DNA of 64,000 bases, from positions 496,001 through 560,000 of the forward strand of contig CAVXHG010000002.1 of NCBI GenBank assembly GCA_963761525.1, given 5' to 3'. The stretch comes from BOG-931 sp963761525 (GTDB taxonomy: Bacteria; Pseudomonadota; Alphaproteobacteria; Rhizobiales; Xanthobacteraceae). Positions 44,915 to 53,868 of this stretch are shown one piece after another (positions within the stretch are counted from its first letter, which is position 1; every line of letters begins with the position of its first letter). The notes under the pieces were generated by a model. The model was not told the DNA's origin. It searched no databases and saw only the letters and a list, made by a program, of their open reading frames with translations. Position numbers and translations under genes: made by a program.

Positions 44915-45159
44915 CCGACGCCCCCGCTGCTTGCTTATGGATCGACCCTATCGGTGGCGCAGGATTTGTCTTGGTCCATTGTGAAATCGGTTATGTCCGG
45001 GCGGAAATAATCGGCGTTTAAGTCGAGATGTGACGTAACGGTCACACGCACAGACGCCAGTCATGCTCAGAAAGAAATCGACTGTGCCTGGAGTGAATTG
45101 CGACAGGGCCTAAATCTGGTATTTTTGAACGCTGGGACGCGCAACCCCGACAAAGGTTC

Positions 45160-46134
45160 ATGGATACTGCGACCGCCGGCCGACTCTATTTCAATACCGA
45201 CGCCCTGCCGGAGCGTGATCGCTTTCCAATGTACTGCGAGGAAATCGGCCGCCGCTATATCGGGCTCGATTTCCGAACGCAATATCAATCCCGATTTAGT
45301 GCCAAGCTTGCCTTGCAGCGCGCTGGCCTTGTCGACATCGTTCACAGCTCCAGCGTTGCGATTGACTCCGTCCGTACGCCGCAACTGGTCCGTGATGGCG
45401 ATAACTCGTTGTGCGTGGTTCTGCTCGAAAGCGGCAGTGCGCATCAAACTCAGTGCGGCAATGATCACGAGCTCGCGTCTTCTACGGGCATCCTTTGCGA
45501 CGCAGGGTATGCCGGCGCGTGCAACTTTATCACTGACGCTGAATTCTGGTCGTTACGGATTCCGCGACACAAGATTGCGGGTCTGCTCCCGCACGTCACT
45601 CGCTTTGCGGGAGCAAAACTCGACAAAAATATTACGGCACAGCGCCTGCTGTTCAGTTATCTCAGGGTCATTTTCGATATCCGTTTGAACGCCGGCCGTG
45701 CGACCGAACTTTACGGCGAACACATTATCGATCTTGTCGCGCTCGCGCTCGGCGCCGACGGTGAAGGGCGTGCGGTTGCCGAGGAACGCGGAGTCCGCGC
45801 GGCGCGGCGTTCGGCCATTCTGCACGAAATTAAGCACCGTAGCGGCGATCCCAGCCTGAGCGCTCTTACTGTTGCGCTTTTTCTCGGTATCACGCCGCGC
45901 TACGTGCATCTCCTGCTCGAAGAGACCGGCAAGAGCTTTACGCATCACCTGCTGGAGCGGCGGCTGGAGCAGGCCGCCACGCTGTTGCGCGACCCGCGAT
46001 GGTGCAACCGAAAGATTGCCGACCTCGCGGCCGAGGCGGGTTTCACCGACCTGTCCTATTTCAATCGCACCTTCCGCCGCCATTTTGGCACAACGCCGTC
46101 GGATCTGCGGGAACACGCCAGTCGCGGCGATTAA
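45160..46134 (+). CDS. AraC family transcriptional regulator
   Basis: 324 residues. The C-terminal ~100 residues hold the double helix-turn-helix of AraC/XylS: LSALTVALFLGITPRYVHLL then CNRKIADLAAEAGFTDLSYF and NRTFRRHFGTTPSDLRE. The N-terminal ~180 residues look like an AraC-binding/cupin-type sensor (AraC_binding_2 style). It regulates transcription; target and signal are unknown. It is divergent from the outer-membrane barrel gene and precedes the KefB-like antiporter by about 90 bp on the same strand. Confidence 0.9.
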   Translation: MDTATAGRLYFNTDALPERDRFPMYCEEIGRRYIGLDFRTQYQSRFSAKLALQRAGLVDIVHSSSVAIDSVRTPQLVRDGDNSLCVVLLESGSAHQTQCGNDHELASSTGILCDAGYAGACNFITDAEFWSLRIPRHKIAGLLPHVTRFAGAKLDKNITAQRLLFSYLRVIFDIRLNAGRATELYGEHIIDLVALALGADGEGRAVAEERGVRAARRSAILHEIKHRSGDPSLSALTVALFLGITPRYVHLLLEETGKSFTHHLLERRLEQAATLLRDPRWCNRKIADLAAEAGFTDLSYFNRTFRRHFGTTPSDLREHASRGD

Positions 46135-46227
46135 AGCAAGCGCCGCGACTAAAGATGTCATCCCGCTTCGGTGGATGACCCGGCCAACTCGTCGTAGTCT
46201 GCGCCCGTTAGTGGTGGCAGGTGACTC

Positions 46228-48027
46228 TTGTCTTCGAGCTCGATCAATATCAGCGGATACAGCGATGCGCTTGTCGTGCTCGGCACGGCTGGAGTCGTCG
46301 TGCCGATTCTGCGGCGATTCGGCGTTAGCCCGGTGCTCGGTTATCTCGGCGCCGGCGCCCTGCTGGGGCCGCTCGGGCTAGGTTCGTTCGAGAAATCGCA
46401 TCCGGCGCTGTTCTGGTTCACGATCACGGATGCGCAAAATGTTGCCGGTATCGCGGAACTCGGCGTCGTCTTCCTGCTGTTCCTGATCGGCATTGAATTG
46501 TCGCTCGGCCGCCTGCTGGCGATGCGCCGCCTGGTTTTCGGTTTAGGCGGTTTGCAGGTCCTGACCGCGAGTGCCGCGATCGCCGCGTTCGCCGTTTACG
46601 CGGGGCAGACGCCGTCGAATGCCATCATCCTCGGCGGGGCTCTGTCGTTGTCGTCCACGGCGATCGTGCTCGAACTGCTCTCGAATCAGGAGCGGCTGAC
46701 GTCAAATGTCGGCCGCGCCAGCTTTTCTATTTTGCTGGCCCAGGACCTCGCGGTCATTCCGATCCTGATGTTCATTTCGATTTTGGCAGCGGGCTCCGGC
46801 GGCTCAGTGCTCGCGAGCCTCGGTGTCGCTCTGTTGCAGGCAACGATTGCGGTTTCGGTGATTGTCGTCGCCGGACGCGTGCTGCTGCGTCCGTTATTTC
46901 AGCTCGTTGCCGGCGGGCGCACCAAGGAGCTGTTCATCGCTGCGGTCCTGTTCGTCATCGTTGCGGCGGGTGTGATCGCCAATCGTGCAGGGCTATCGAT
47001 GGCCCTTGGTGCGTTCGTCGCAGGACTTTTGCTTGCCGAAACCGAATACCGCAAAGCCATCGAAGCGATGGTCGAGCCGGTCAAAGGCTTGCTGCTCGGC
47101 ATGTTCTTTTTCACTGTCGGCATGGATATCGACTTTCGCGAATTGGTGCGCGAGCCGCTCCTGCTGCTTGGCGGCGTTGCCGGATTGCTCGCGGTCAAGG
47201 CGTTGTTGCTCGTCGGGCTGGGCAAGCTGTTCCGGCTGTCGTGGCCGGCCGCGGTTGAAAGCAGCCTTTTGCTGGCCGGAGGCGGCGAATTCGCCTTCGT
47301 CGGCATCGGCATGGCGACCGATCTGCATCTGATCGCGCCGCAGCTCGCGTCATTCACGCTGGCTGTAACGTCGGTGACGATGGCGCTGACGCCGTTATTG
47401 TCTTTCGTCGGCCGGCGGATCGGCACACGGCTGCGATCCAACATACCGGTGGACTCGTCGTTGGTGACGCGCCCGGCCGGCGGGGAGCGCCACGCGATTG
47501 TGGTCGGTTATGGCCGCGTCGGGAAAGTGGTGTGCGCGCTGCTCAAGCAGCATGGCATCCAATACATTGCGGCCGATTTCGACGCCCCGACGGTCACGCA
47601 CGATCGCCGCGAAGGGCATGACGTTTATTATGGGGACGCCACCGATCCGCAATTTCTCGACAGCTGCGGATTGGCGCAGGCCGCCGGCGTTATCATCACC
47701 ATCCATACGCCCGATCTTATCGACGCCGTGGTCGAGTACGTGCGCGCGGTCCGACCCGATATCGTTATCGTGTCGCGCGCGCGCGATGCCGTTCATGCCC
47801 GGCACCTTTACGCGCTCGGCGCGACCGATGCGGTGCCCGAGACCATCGAGGCAAGTTTGCAGCTTTCCGAAGCCGCTCTGGTCGGATTGGGGATACCCGC
47901 GGGGCCGGTGATCGCGTCGATCCACGAGAAGCGCGACGAAATCCGTCACACCTTGCAGGAGGCTGCTTTGAAAGCGGGGCGGAAGAAAATCCGTGCGGTG
48001 AAGCCGAAACGGCACCGCGCTGGCTGA
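46228..48027 (+). CDS. Monovalent cation:proton antiporter-2 (CPA2), KefB/KefC-like
   Basis: 599 residues. About twelve membrane helices (residues 10-390) with the CPA2 core (SLSSTAIVLELL, LLAQDLAVIPIL, MALGAFVAGLLLAETEYR) precede a cytosolic TrkA-N/RCK domain (HAIVVGYGRVGKVVCALLKQ, then DFDAPTVTHDRREGHDVYYG). It exchanges potassium or sodium for protons in the inner membrane, gated by nucleotide or glutathione adducts. The only plausible start is TTG 46228, with AGGTGA close upstream, which is unusual and should be treated with care. Confidence 0.86.
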   Translation: MSSSSINISGYSDALVVLGTAGVVVPILRRFGVSPVLGYLGAGALLGPLGLGSFEKSHPALFWFTITDAQNVAGIAELGVVFLLFLIGIELSLGRLLAMRRLVFGLGGLQVLTASAAIAAFAVYAGQTPSNAIILGGALSLSSTAIVLELLSNQERLTSNVGRASFSILLAQDLAVIPILMFISILAAGSGGSVLASLGVALLQATIAVSVIVVAGRVLLRPLFQLVAGGRTKELFIAAVLFVIVAAGVIANRAGLSMALGAFVAGLLLAETEYRKAIEAMVEPVKGLLLGMFFFTVGMDIDFRELVREPLLLLGGVAGLLAVKALLLVGLGKLFRLSWPAAVESSLLLAGGGEFAFVGIGMATDLHLIAPQLASFTLAVTSVTMALTPLLSFVGRRIGTRLRSNIPVDSSLVTRPAGGERHAIVVGYGRVGKVVCALLKQHGIQYIAADFDAPTVTHDRREGHDVYYGDATDPQFLDSCGLAQAAGVIITIHTPDLIDAVVEYVRAVRPDIVIVSRARDAVHARHLYALGATDAVPETIEASLQLSEAALVGLGIPAGPVIASIHEKRDEIRHTLQEAALKAGRKKIRAVKPKRHRAG

Positions 48028-48071
48028 ATTTGGCGGTTAGTTTTGGGGTTAGTCTTGGGATTAGTCTTCGG

Positions 48072-49512
48072 TTAGCCTTGCGCGATTTTTCGCGCGCGTT
48101 CGAGAACCAGAAGATTGGCCGGCAACGTGGGCGCGCGACGCACCGCGGCCAGCGTATCGAGGAAGTCGGTGAACCAGTTTTGCACCGGCGCGCGCCTAAG
48201 CTTTGTCACCATGTGCTCCCAGCGCTCACGCCTTTCCTCAATGCCCATTTTCAGCGCGACCGCTATTTGGCGCGCCATTGCGTCGATGTCGTGCGGGTTG
48301 ACCAGTAGCGCAGAGTCGAGCTCCTTGGCCGCGCCGGCGAACGAGGACAGCACCAGCACGCCCGGATTAAGCGGATTCTGAGCCGCCACGTATTCCTTGG
48401 CGACGAGATTCATGCCGTCGTGCAGCGGCGTCACCAATCCGACGTGAGCGGTGCGGTAGAAGCCGGCCAGCGTGAGCTGCGAGAATCCTTTGTTGAGATA
48501 GCGGATCGGCGTCCAATCCACTTCGCCGTGACGGCCGTTGACCTCGGTGACGAGGGTCTCGAGCTCGGCCTTCAGTTCGCGATAAGCCTTGATGTTGCCG
48601 CGCGACGGCACCGCAACCTGTAATAGCGACACCTCGCGTTTGAGGGCTGGTTCGTTGTCCAGCAAACGGTCGAAAGCACGAACGCGGTTGGCTAGTCCCT
48701 TGGAGTAATCCAGCCGGTCAACGCCGAGCACCAGCTTCGCGCCTTGCAGGCTTGAGCGCAGGCGCGAGACATCGGTGCGCGTCGCCGCACTGTCGGCTCG
48801 CTTGGCGAATTGGTCGACGTCGATGCCGATCGGGAAGGTGGCAAGCTGCGTCCAGCCCCACTCGGTGGCAATCGAGCCGTCCACCGCCGTGATGCCAAAC
48901 TCGGCCCTGAAGATAGGACTCGAAGTTCTGCCGGTCCTCGACCGTCTGAAAACCGATCAGATCGTAAGCCAACATCTCACGCACGATCTCGGCGTGGTGC
49001 GGGATCGCGGCCATGGTGTGCCGGTCGGCCCACGGCGTATGCAGGAAAAATCCCGCCGGCCGCTCGACGCCAAGCCGCCGCAGCTCCGCGCCCAAAGTCA
49101 GGAAGTGATAATCCTGCACCCAGAACACCGCTTCCGGATTATCGAAGCGCAGCAGCGCGCGCGCCATGAATGCATTGATCTCGCGATACGAAGCATAATG
49201 GCTTTCCGTGACCTGGATCAGGTCGGCGCGCGAGTGCAGCGCCGGCCACAGCGCCGAATTGGCGAAGCCTTCGTAGAAATTCGTATAATGGCTTGCCGGC
49301 ATATCGACCGTTGCAAGTGCACCGGCGCCCAGCGCCTCGATTTTTGCAAACGGATCTTTTCGCTCGGAGATATCGCTGGTCTTGCCGCTGGAGCCTACCC
49401 AGATCGCGCCGGACTCTTTTACCATCGGGATCAGCGCAGCAGCGAGTCCACCGGCGATAGGCTCATCAGGTTTGGCCTGCGCAACGCGGTTTGAAACGAC
49501 TACAACTTTCAC
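48072..49512 (-). pseudogene. otsA: Trehalose-6-phosphate synthase OtsA, broken by a one-base insertion near 48905-48907
   Basis: GTG 49512 with AAGGG upstream starts VVVVSNRVA. The first frame has WVGSSG, HYTNFYEGFANSALWP, WVQDYHFLTL and FFLHTPW, and is lost after ESYLQ. Removing one base of GGG (48905-48907) continues AEFGITAVDGSIATEWGW and on to GVDRLDYSKGL and LHDGMNLVAKEYVA in the second frame. The 1441-bp span is 480 codons plus one base, the full GT20 length. The enzyme joins UDP-glucose and glucose-6-phosphate. An EcfG-like promoter lies 30 bp upstream. No otsB is in the window. Confidence 0.88.
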
Positions 49513-49541
49513 TAAGTCACCCTTGCTCCCGGCAAAGTGAT

Positions 49542-49566
49542 AACTTTTGTGAGCCCGCTTTGTTCC
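49542..49566 (-). promoter_or_regulatory. EcfG-type promoter of otsA
   Basis: The minus strand reads GGAAC, 16 bases, AGTT (consensus GGAAC-N16/17-CGTT). The -10 end is 30 bp before GTG 49512. otsA genes belong to the EcfG/PhyR general-stress regulon in other alphaproteobacteria. Confidence 0.65.
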
Positions 49567-49698
49567 CACAATGTGCGGCGCAGCAAAAATCCGTGTGACT
49601 TCAACGGGATCACACAGGGCTGCAATTAAGGCAGTTTCCTTGGCTAAACTACGGGATTGCTCCGCTGAAATGTTGCAGCGCAGTCCGTAGGTAATGAA

Positions 49699-50073
49699 TT
49701 ACGCTTCGGCGTAAGCGATGGTCGAAAGCAAACTTACTTCTGCACGCCTGGAATCGAGCCGCGTGTGCTGCACGATGATGGGCACATCGGCCTCGAATAC
49801 CGACGCATAATCGGTGTCGCGCGGAATGGGTGCAGGATCGGTGAGGTCATTGAATTTCAAATGGAGCGTACGCCGCGCCGCAACCGTTACACGGTAGGGG
49901 CCGATCGGCTCGCGATTGGCGAAATAGATCGTAATGCGCACCTGGGCATCCCGGTCACCCGCATTGAGGATGCACGCCGTCTCGTGGGACGCCAAAGCCG
50001 GTTCGGAAAACGAGCTTTGCGACGGGATATATCCTTCCGCGATAGCCCAATGCGTACGTCCGATCTTTTCCAT
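49699..50073 (-). CDS. Sensory rhodopsin transducer homologue (ASRT family)
   Basis: 124 residues, against about 125 for the Anabaena protein. It begins EKIGRTHWAIAEGYIPSQS and continues SHETACILNAGDRDAQVRI, REPIGPYRVTVAARRTLHLK, FNDLTDPAPIPRDTDYASV and VPIIVQHTRLDSRRAE, a near end-to-end match in pattern to ASRT as I remember it. In Anabaena this soluble tetramer binds the sensory rhodopsin and DNA or sugars. No rhodopsin gene is in the window, so the role here is open. ATG 50073 is preferred because an EcfG-like promoter ends 42 bp upstream. Confidence 0.85.
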   Translation of the reverse strand: MEKIGRTHWAIAEGYIPSQSSFSEPALASHETACILNAGDRDAQVRITIYFANREPIGPYRVTVAARRTLHLKFNDLTDPAPIPRDTDYASVFEADVPIIVQHTRLDSRRAEVSLLSTIAYAEA

Positions 50074-50115
50074 CTTCGTTCCGGTGATTATTTCCGCAGA
50101 ACGCGGACCGACCCT

Positions 50116-50140
50116 AACTGCGACATCGTGGAATGGTTCC
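50116..50140 (-). promoter_or_regulatory. EcfG-type promoter of the ASRT homologue
   Basis: The minus strand reads GGAAC, 16 bases, AGTT. It is back-to-back with the plus-strand element at 50147; the two -35 boxes form GTTCCATTGATGGAAC. Confidence 0.6.
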
Positions 50141-50146
50141 ATTGAT

Positions 50147-50172
50147 GGAACTTCTGCAACCGCTTTGACGTT
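50147..50172 (+). promoter_or_regulatory. EcfG-type promoter of gdh-GH15
   Basis: GGAAC, 17 bases, CGTT: a full match to the EcfG consensus. It lies 75 bp before ATG 50247. Confidence 0.7.
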
Positions 50173-50246
50173 GCAGCTTTGTTGTTCTCCTTCGGGGTTA
50201 TGTGGGCGGTGGCCGCCCGCAGGCCAATTCAAACGTGGAAGCGGTA

Positions 50247-51296
50247 ATGCGCGCCCTCACTGTCGCGCCTGGTGTGGCGAATTCAGCACGCGTCGACGAT
50301 GTCGCCGATCCGCCGAAGAGCGACGGCGCGGTCCTGGTGCGGACTCTGGCGCTGGGGGTTTGCGGCACCGATCGTGAAATTGTTTCCGGCGACTATGGCT
50401 GGGCGCCGCCTGGCGAAAAGCGGCTGGTGATCGGCCATGAGTCTCTTGGCACCGTTGCGGAGGCGCCCGCCGGTTCTGGATTTAAGGCCGGCGATCTTGT
50501 CGTCGGTATCGTGCGGCGGCCCGATCCCGTGCCGTGTCCAGCTTGCGCGGCGGGCGAGTGGGATATGTGTCGCAACGGACGCTATACCGAACGCGGCATC
50601 AAGGAGCGCAACGGCTACGGTTCCGATTTCTTCCGCATCGAGCCGGAGTTTCTGGTCAAGATCGATCCAGCGCTTGGCAATACCGGCGTGCTGGTTGAGC
50701 CGACCAGCGTCGTGGCCAAGGCCTGGGCCCACACGGAGAGCATCGGGCGGCGCTCGCGCTCATGGCAGCCAAAGACCGTGCTGGTTACCGGTGCGGGGCC
50801 GATTGGTTTACTTGCTGCGATGATTGGCGCGCAGCGCGGCCTTGACGTGCACGTTCTCGACCACAACGACAGCCAGCAGAAACGTCTGATTGTCCGCGAT
50901 ATCGGCGGCACCTTTCATCTCGGCGCCCTAAGCGATCTCGATACATTCAAGCCCGACATCCTGATGGAGTGTACCGGCGCACCCCCGGTGGTGCGCGATG
51001 CATTTGGCCGGATCGCACCTGCCGGCATCGTTTGTCTCGTTGGTGTCTCCTCGCCTGGGCACGACTTCAATGTCGATGTCGGCGAACTCAATCGCACCAT
51101 GGTGCTGGACAACAATACCGTATTCGGCACGGTCAATGCCAACCGCGCGCATTACGAAGCGGCGGTGGAAGCTTTGCAGCGCGCCGACAAATCCTGGCTC
51201 GATCGCTTGATCACGCGGCGCGTGCCGGTCGAGCAATGGACGCAATCGCTTCAATCGCAACCTGACGACATCAAGGTCGTCGTCGATTTTTCCTGA
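50247..51296 (+). CDS. Glucose 1-dehydrogenase-like zinc alcohol dehydrogenase
   Basis: 349 residues of the zinc-dependent medium-chain family, resembling archaeal-type glucose dehydrogenases. Catalytic-zinc residues are in LGVCGTDREIV and VIGHESLG; a cysteine cluster (PCPACAAGEWDMC) fits the structural zinc lobe. The Rossmann motif is VTGAGPIGLLAAM. The ending with FDNNTV/FGTVNANRAHYE-like residues (DNNTVFGTVNANRAHYEAAV) is typical of GDH and recognises the coenzyme. It would oxidise glucose to gluconolactone with NAD(P). ATG 50247 follows GGAAG. GH15 follows after 19 bp, so free glucose released there could be its substrate. Confidence 0.83.
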   Translation: MRALTVAPGVANSARVDDVADPPKSDGAVLVRTLALGVCGTDREIVSGDYGWAPPGEKRLVIGHESLGTVAEAPAGSGFKAGDLVVGIVRRPDPVPCPACAAGEWDMCRNGRYTERGIKERNGYGSDFFRIEPEFLVKIDPALGNTGVLVEPTSVVAKAWAHTESIGRRSRSWQPKTVLVTGAGPIGLLAAMIGAQRGLDVHVLDHNDSQQKRLIVRDIGGTFHLGALSDLDTFKPDILMECTGAPPVVRDAFGRIAPAGIVCLVGVSSPGHDFNVDVGELNRTMVLDNNTVFGTVNANRAHYEAAVEALQRADKSWLDRLITRRVPVEQWTQSLQSQPDDIKVVVDFS

Positions 51297-51315
51297 AACG
51301 GTATTTTTCAGCTTC

Positions 51316-53175
51316 ATGCCCAGCCGAATTGAAGATTACGCGCTGATCGGCGACTGCAAGAGCGCCGCGCTCGTCTCGAGGGATGGATCGATCGACTGGC
51401 TGTGCTGGCCGCGCTTCAACTCGGAGGCCTGTTTTGCCGCGCTGCTCGGCACCAACGACCACGGCCGCTGGCTTGTTGCGGCGCAGGGCGAGGCGAAGAT
51501 CACCCGTCGCTATCGGCCTGGTACGCTGATTCTCGAAACCAGTTTCGAGACGCCCGACGGCGCCGTCACTTTGATCGATTTCATGCCGTTCCGCACCGAT
51601 TACTCGGAAATCGTGCGTCTGGTCGTCGGCACGCGCGGTACGGTGACGATGCGGACCGAATTGATCTTGCGCTTCGGTTACGGCGCGGTAGTGCCGTGGG
51701 TGACAAAGATGGAGAACGGCGCGCTGCGCGCTATCGCGGGCCCGGACATGACGGTTCTGCGCACGCCGGTGCATCTCAAAGGCAAGGACATGACCACCGT
51801 CGGCGAGTTTAAAGTCAGCCGCGGCGAGACAGTGCCTCTCATCCTGACCTACTCGCGATCGCACAAGCCTTTGCCGCAGGCGCTCGATCCCTCGGCGGCC
51901 TTACACGATACCGAAAAATTCTGGACTGAATGGTCGGCGAAATGCCGGCCTGCAGGCGATTGGTCGGAATCGGTACGCCGCTCGATCATTACGCTCAAGG
52001 CGCTGACCTACCAGCCGACCGGCGGCATCGTCGCTGCGCCGACGACATCGCTGCCCGAGCGGCTCGGTGGCGAACGCAACTGGGATTATCGTTATTGCTG
52101 GCTGCGCGACGCCACACTCACGCTGCTCGGCGCGATGCATGCGGGCTATTACGAAGAAGCGCAGGCGTGGCGCGACTGGCTGTTGCGCGCAGTCGCCGGA
52201 AGCGCAGACCAGCTTCAGATCATGTACGGTATTGGCGGCGAGCGCCGGCTTGCCGAATGGCAGGCAGAGTGGTTGCCCGGTTACGAGAAGTCGGTTCCGG
52301 TGCGGATCGGCAATGCCGCGCACACACAGCTACAGCTCGACGTCTTTGGCGAGATCATGGACGTGCACCATCAGGCGCGGCGATGCGGACTCTCGACCAA
52401 CGAGTCGGGATGGGACACCCAGATCCAGTTTCTGGAGCACCTGAAAAACATCTGGCGCTCTCCCGATCAAGGTATTTGGGAGATGCGCGGCCCGGCGCAG
52501 CACTTCACTTATTCGAAGGTGATGGCATGGGTGGCGTTTGACCGCACGATCAAAAGTGCGGAGTCGTTTGGCCTTGAAGGTCCGATAGACGAATGGCGGG
52601 AGCAGCGCGACGCCATCAGCGAGGAAGTTCTAGCGCGCGGCTACGACCGTAAGCTCGGGACCTTCGTGCAAGCGTACGATTCCCAGCAGCTCGACGCCAA
52701 CCTGTTGCAGTTGCCTTGCGTCGGTTTCCTGCCGGTCACCGATCCACGCATAGAGCGGACGATTGCGGCGGTCGAACAGCGTCTCATTCGTAACGGCTTT
52801 GTCATGCGCTACAGCACCGAGGACGTCGAGGACGCTCTGCCGCCCGGCGAAGGCGCATTTCTGGCGTGCAGTTTCTGGCTGGTCGACGTCTACATGTTAC
52901 AGGAGCGCTATGACGAAGCTGAGAGCCTGTTCAAGCGCCTGGTCGGACTGTGTAACGATCTCGGCCTGCTCAGCGAAGAATACGATCCTGCCGCCAAACG
53001 TCTGGTCGGCAATTTCCCGCAAGCCTTTTCGCATCTCGCGCTGGTCAACAGTGCTTATAACCTGACGACGCGGCGGAAGCCGGTGCATCAGCGCGCTCAC
53101 GATGAGCACGCGCCGCCTGAAGCCATCGTTGCAACTGACGTGGCTGCAACGGACGTGACCGAAGCTGCCGATTGA
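51316..53175 (+). CDS. Glycoside hydrolase family 15 (trehalase/glucoamylase-like)
   Basis: 619 residues. The N-terminal beta-sandwich (MPSRIEDYALIGDCKSAALV, VSRDGSIDWLCWPRFNS) precedes an alpha/alpha barrel with NWDYRYCWLRDATLTLLG (first catalytic block) and LLSEEYDP near the C-terminus (second catalytic glutamate). No signal is seen, so it is cytosolic. Bacterial GH15 proteins of this type hydrolyse trehalose or other alpha-glucosides to glucose. It forms an operon with the glucose dehydrogenase and neighbours otsA, so trehalose turnover is the simplest reading. The last ~25 residues are an Ala/Thr/Asp-rich tail. Confidence 0.9.
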   Translation: MPSRIEDYALIGDCKSAALVSRDGSIDWLCWPRFNSEACFAALLGTNDHGRWLVAAQGEAKITRRYRPGTLILETSFETPDGAVTLIDFMPFRTDYSEIVRLVVGTRGTVTMRTELILRFGYGAVVPWVTKMENGALRAIAGPDMTVLRTPVHLKGKDMTTVGEFKVSRGETVPLILTYSRSHKPLPQALDPSAALHDTEKFWTEWSAKCRPAGDWSESVRRSIITLKALTYQPTGGIVAAPTTSLPERLGGERNWDYRYCWLRDATLTLLGAMHAGYYEEAQAWRDWLLRAVAGSADQLQIMYGIGGERRLAEWQAEWLPGYEKSVPVRIGNAAHTQLQLDVFGEIMDVHHQARRCGLSTNESGWDTQIQFLEHLKNIWRSPDQGIWEMRGPAQHFTYSKVMAWVAFDRTIKSAESFGLEGPIDEWREQRDAISEEVLARGYDRKLGTFVQAYDSQQLDANLLQLPCVGFLPVTDPRIERTIAAVEQRLIRNGFVMRYSTEDVEDALPPGEGAFLACSFWLVDVYMLQERYDEAESLFKRLVGLCNDLGLLSEEYDPAAKRLVGNFPQAFSHLALVNSAYNLTTRRKPVHQRAHDEHAPPEAIVATDVAATDVTEAAD

Positions 53176-53193
53176 TCGTGGCGCGGGGGCGTC

Positions 53194-53740
53194 TTACTCG
53201 ACAAACGCCATTTGTTCGCTCGGATCCTTCTCAGGCTCCTTGGCTTTTCTCAGTTGTGCTTGCGTATGCCGCCGCTGATTCTGCAGGAATGAAGTCGGTG
53301 CATTGACCTGTTTATGGAGCAGCACGATTCGCGCAATACGCTCATACAGCGCTTTTGGCGACACTGGCTTCACCAGCAGTTCGTCCGCCCCGGCATTGGT
53401 AATCGCCAACGCTGCCGTTTTGGTGAGATAGCCGGACAAGACGATAATCGGAATCCGTCTCAGCGGACAACTCGAGCGCCTTCAGCATGCCAATCAGTCT
53501 GATACCGCTTGTTGCCGGCATGATCAGGTCGGTGATGATGATATGCGGCATGGCGGTGCCGGCCAGCTCTATGGCTTCGACGCCGTTGGCCAACTCGTAG
53601 ACTTCGCGGCTGCCAAATCCGTGCAGGATCGATCGCACGATCCGGCGCGAGAACGGCTGGTCGTCGACGATAAGGAAACTTATCGCGGATAAGTCGAGCG
53701 GGAAGAATGAGCCGCTCAGGTTCGCGCGGGAATTCCGCAT
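53194..53740 (-). pseudogene. Single-domain CheY-like response regulator, frameshifted near 53455-53459
   Basis: From ATG 53740 (GTG 53764 is an alternative) the first frame gives FLIVDDQPFSRRIVRSIL, ANGVEAIEL, and ITDLIMPATSGIRLIGMLKA with the phospho-acceptor aspartate. After LSAE the frame is lost; shifting by one base restores RIPIIVLSGYLTKTAALAIT and ADELLVKPVSPKALYERI, with the conserved lysine, and the C-terminal tail to 53194. The 547-bp span is 182 codons plus one base. It has no output domain. It is convergent with GH15. Confidence 0.78.
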
Positions 53741-53819
53741 TTGATAAGGCGGCCTATTCGCCACGGTCTAGAGCGAAGTTGCTTTGGATTGAATCGATCG
53801 TCGCTCAAGCATTTTGATT

Positions 53820-53868
53820 GAGCAAGATCTTTCGGAAAACCGGCTTCCACTTTTCCGGATCATGCTCT
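53820..53868. repeat. Dispersed palindrome, GAGCAAGATC...GATCATGCTC family, copy 3
   Basis: GAGCAAGATCTTTCGGAAAACCGG faces CCACTTTTCCGGATCATGCTC. It is the same family as 4869 and 35728. Its end overlaps the stop codon of the gene at 53867, so that gene's last codons may be repeat-derived. Confidence 0.72.

Noticed and set aside
49513..49569. Longer OtsA start at ATG 49569
   Set aside because: The added residues are not part of the OtsA fold and would extend through the EcfG-like promoter; GTG 49512 has a better ribosome-binding site.
50074..50232. Longer starts of the ASRT homologue (50143 or 50232)
   Set aside because: They lie upstream of or across the EcfG-like promoter and add residues absent from the family.
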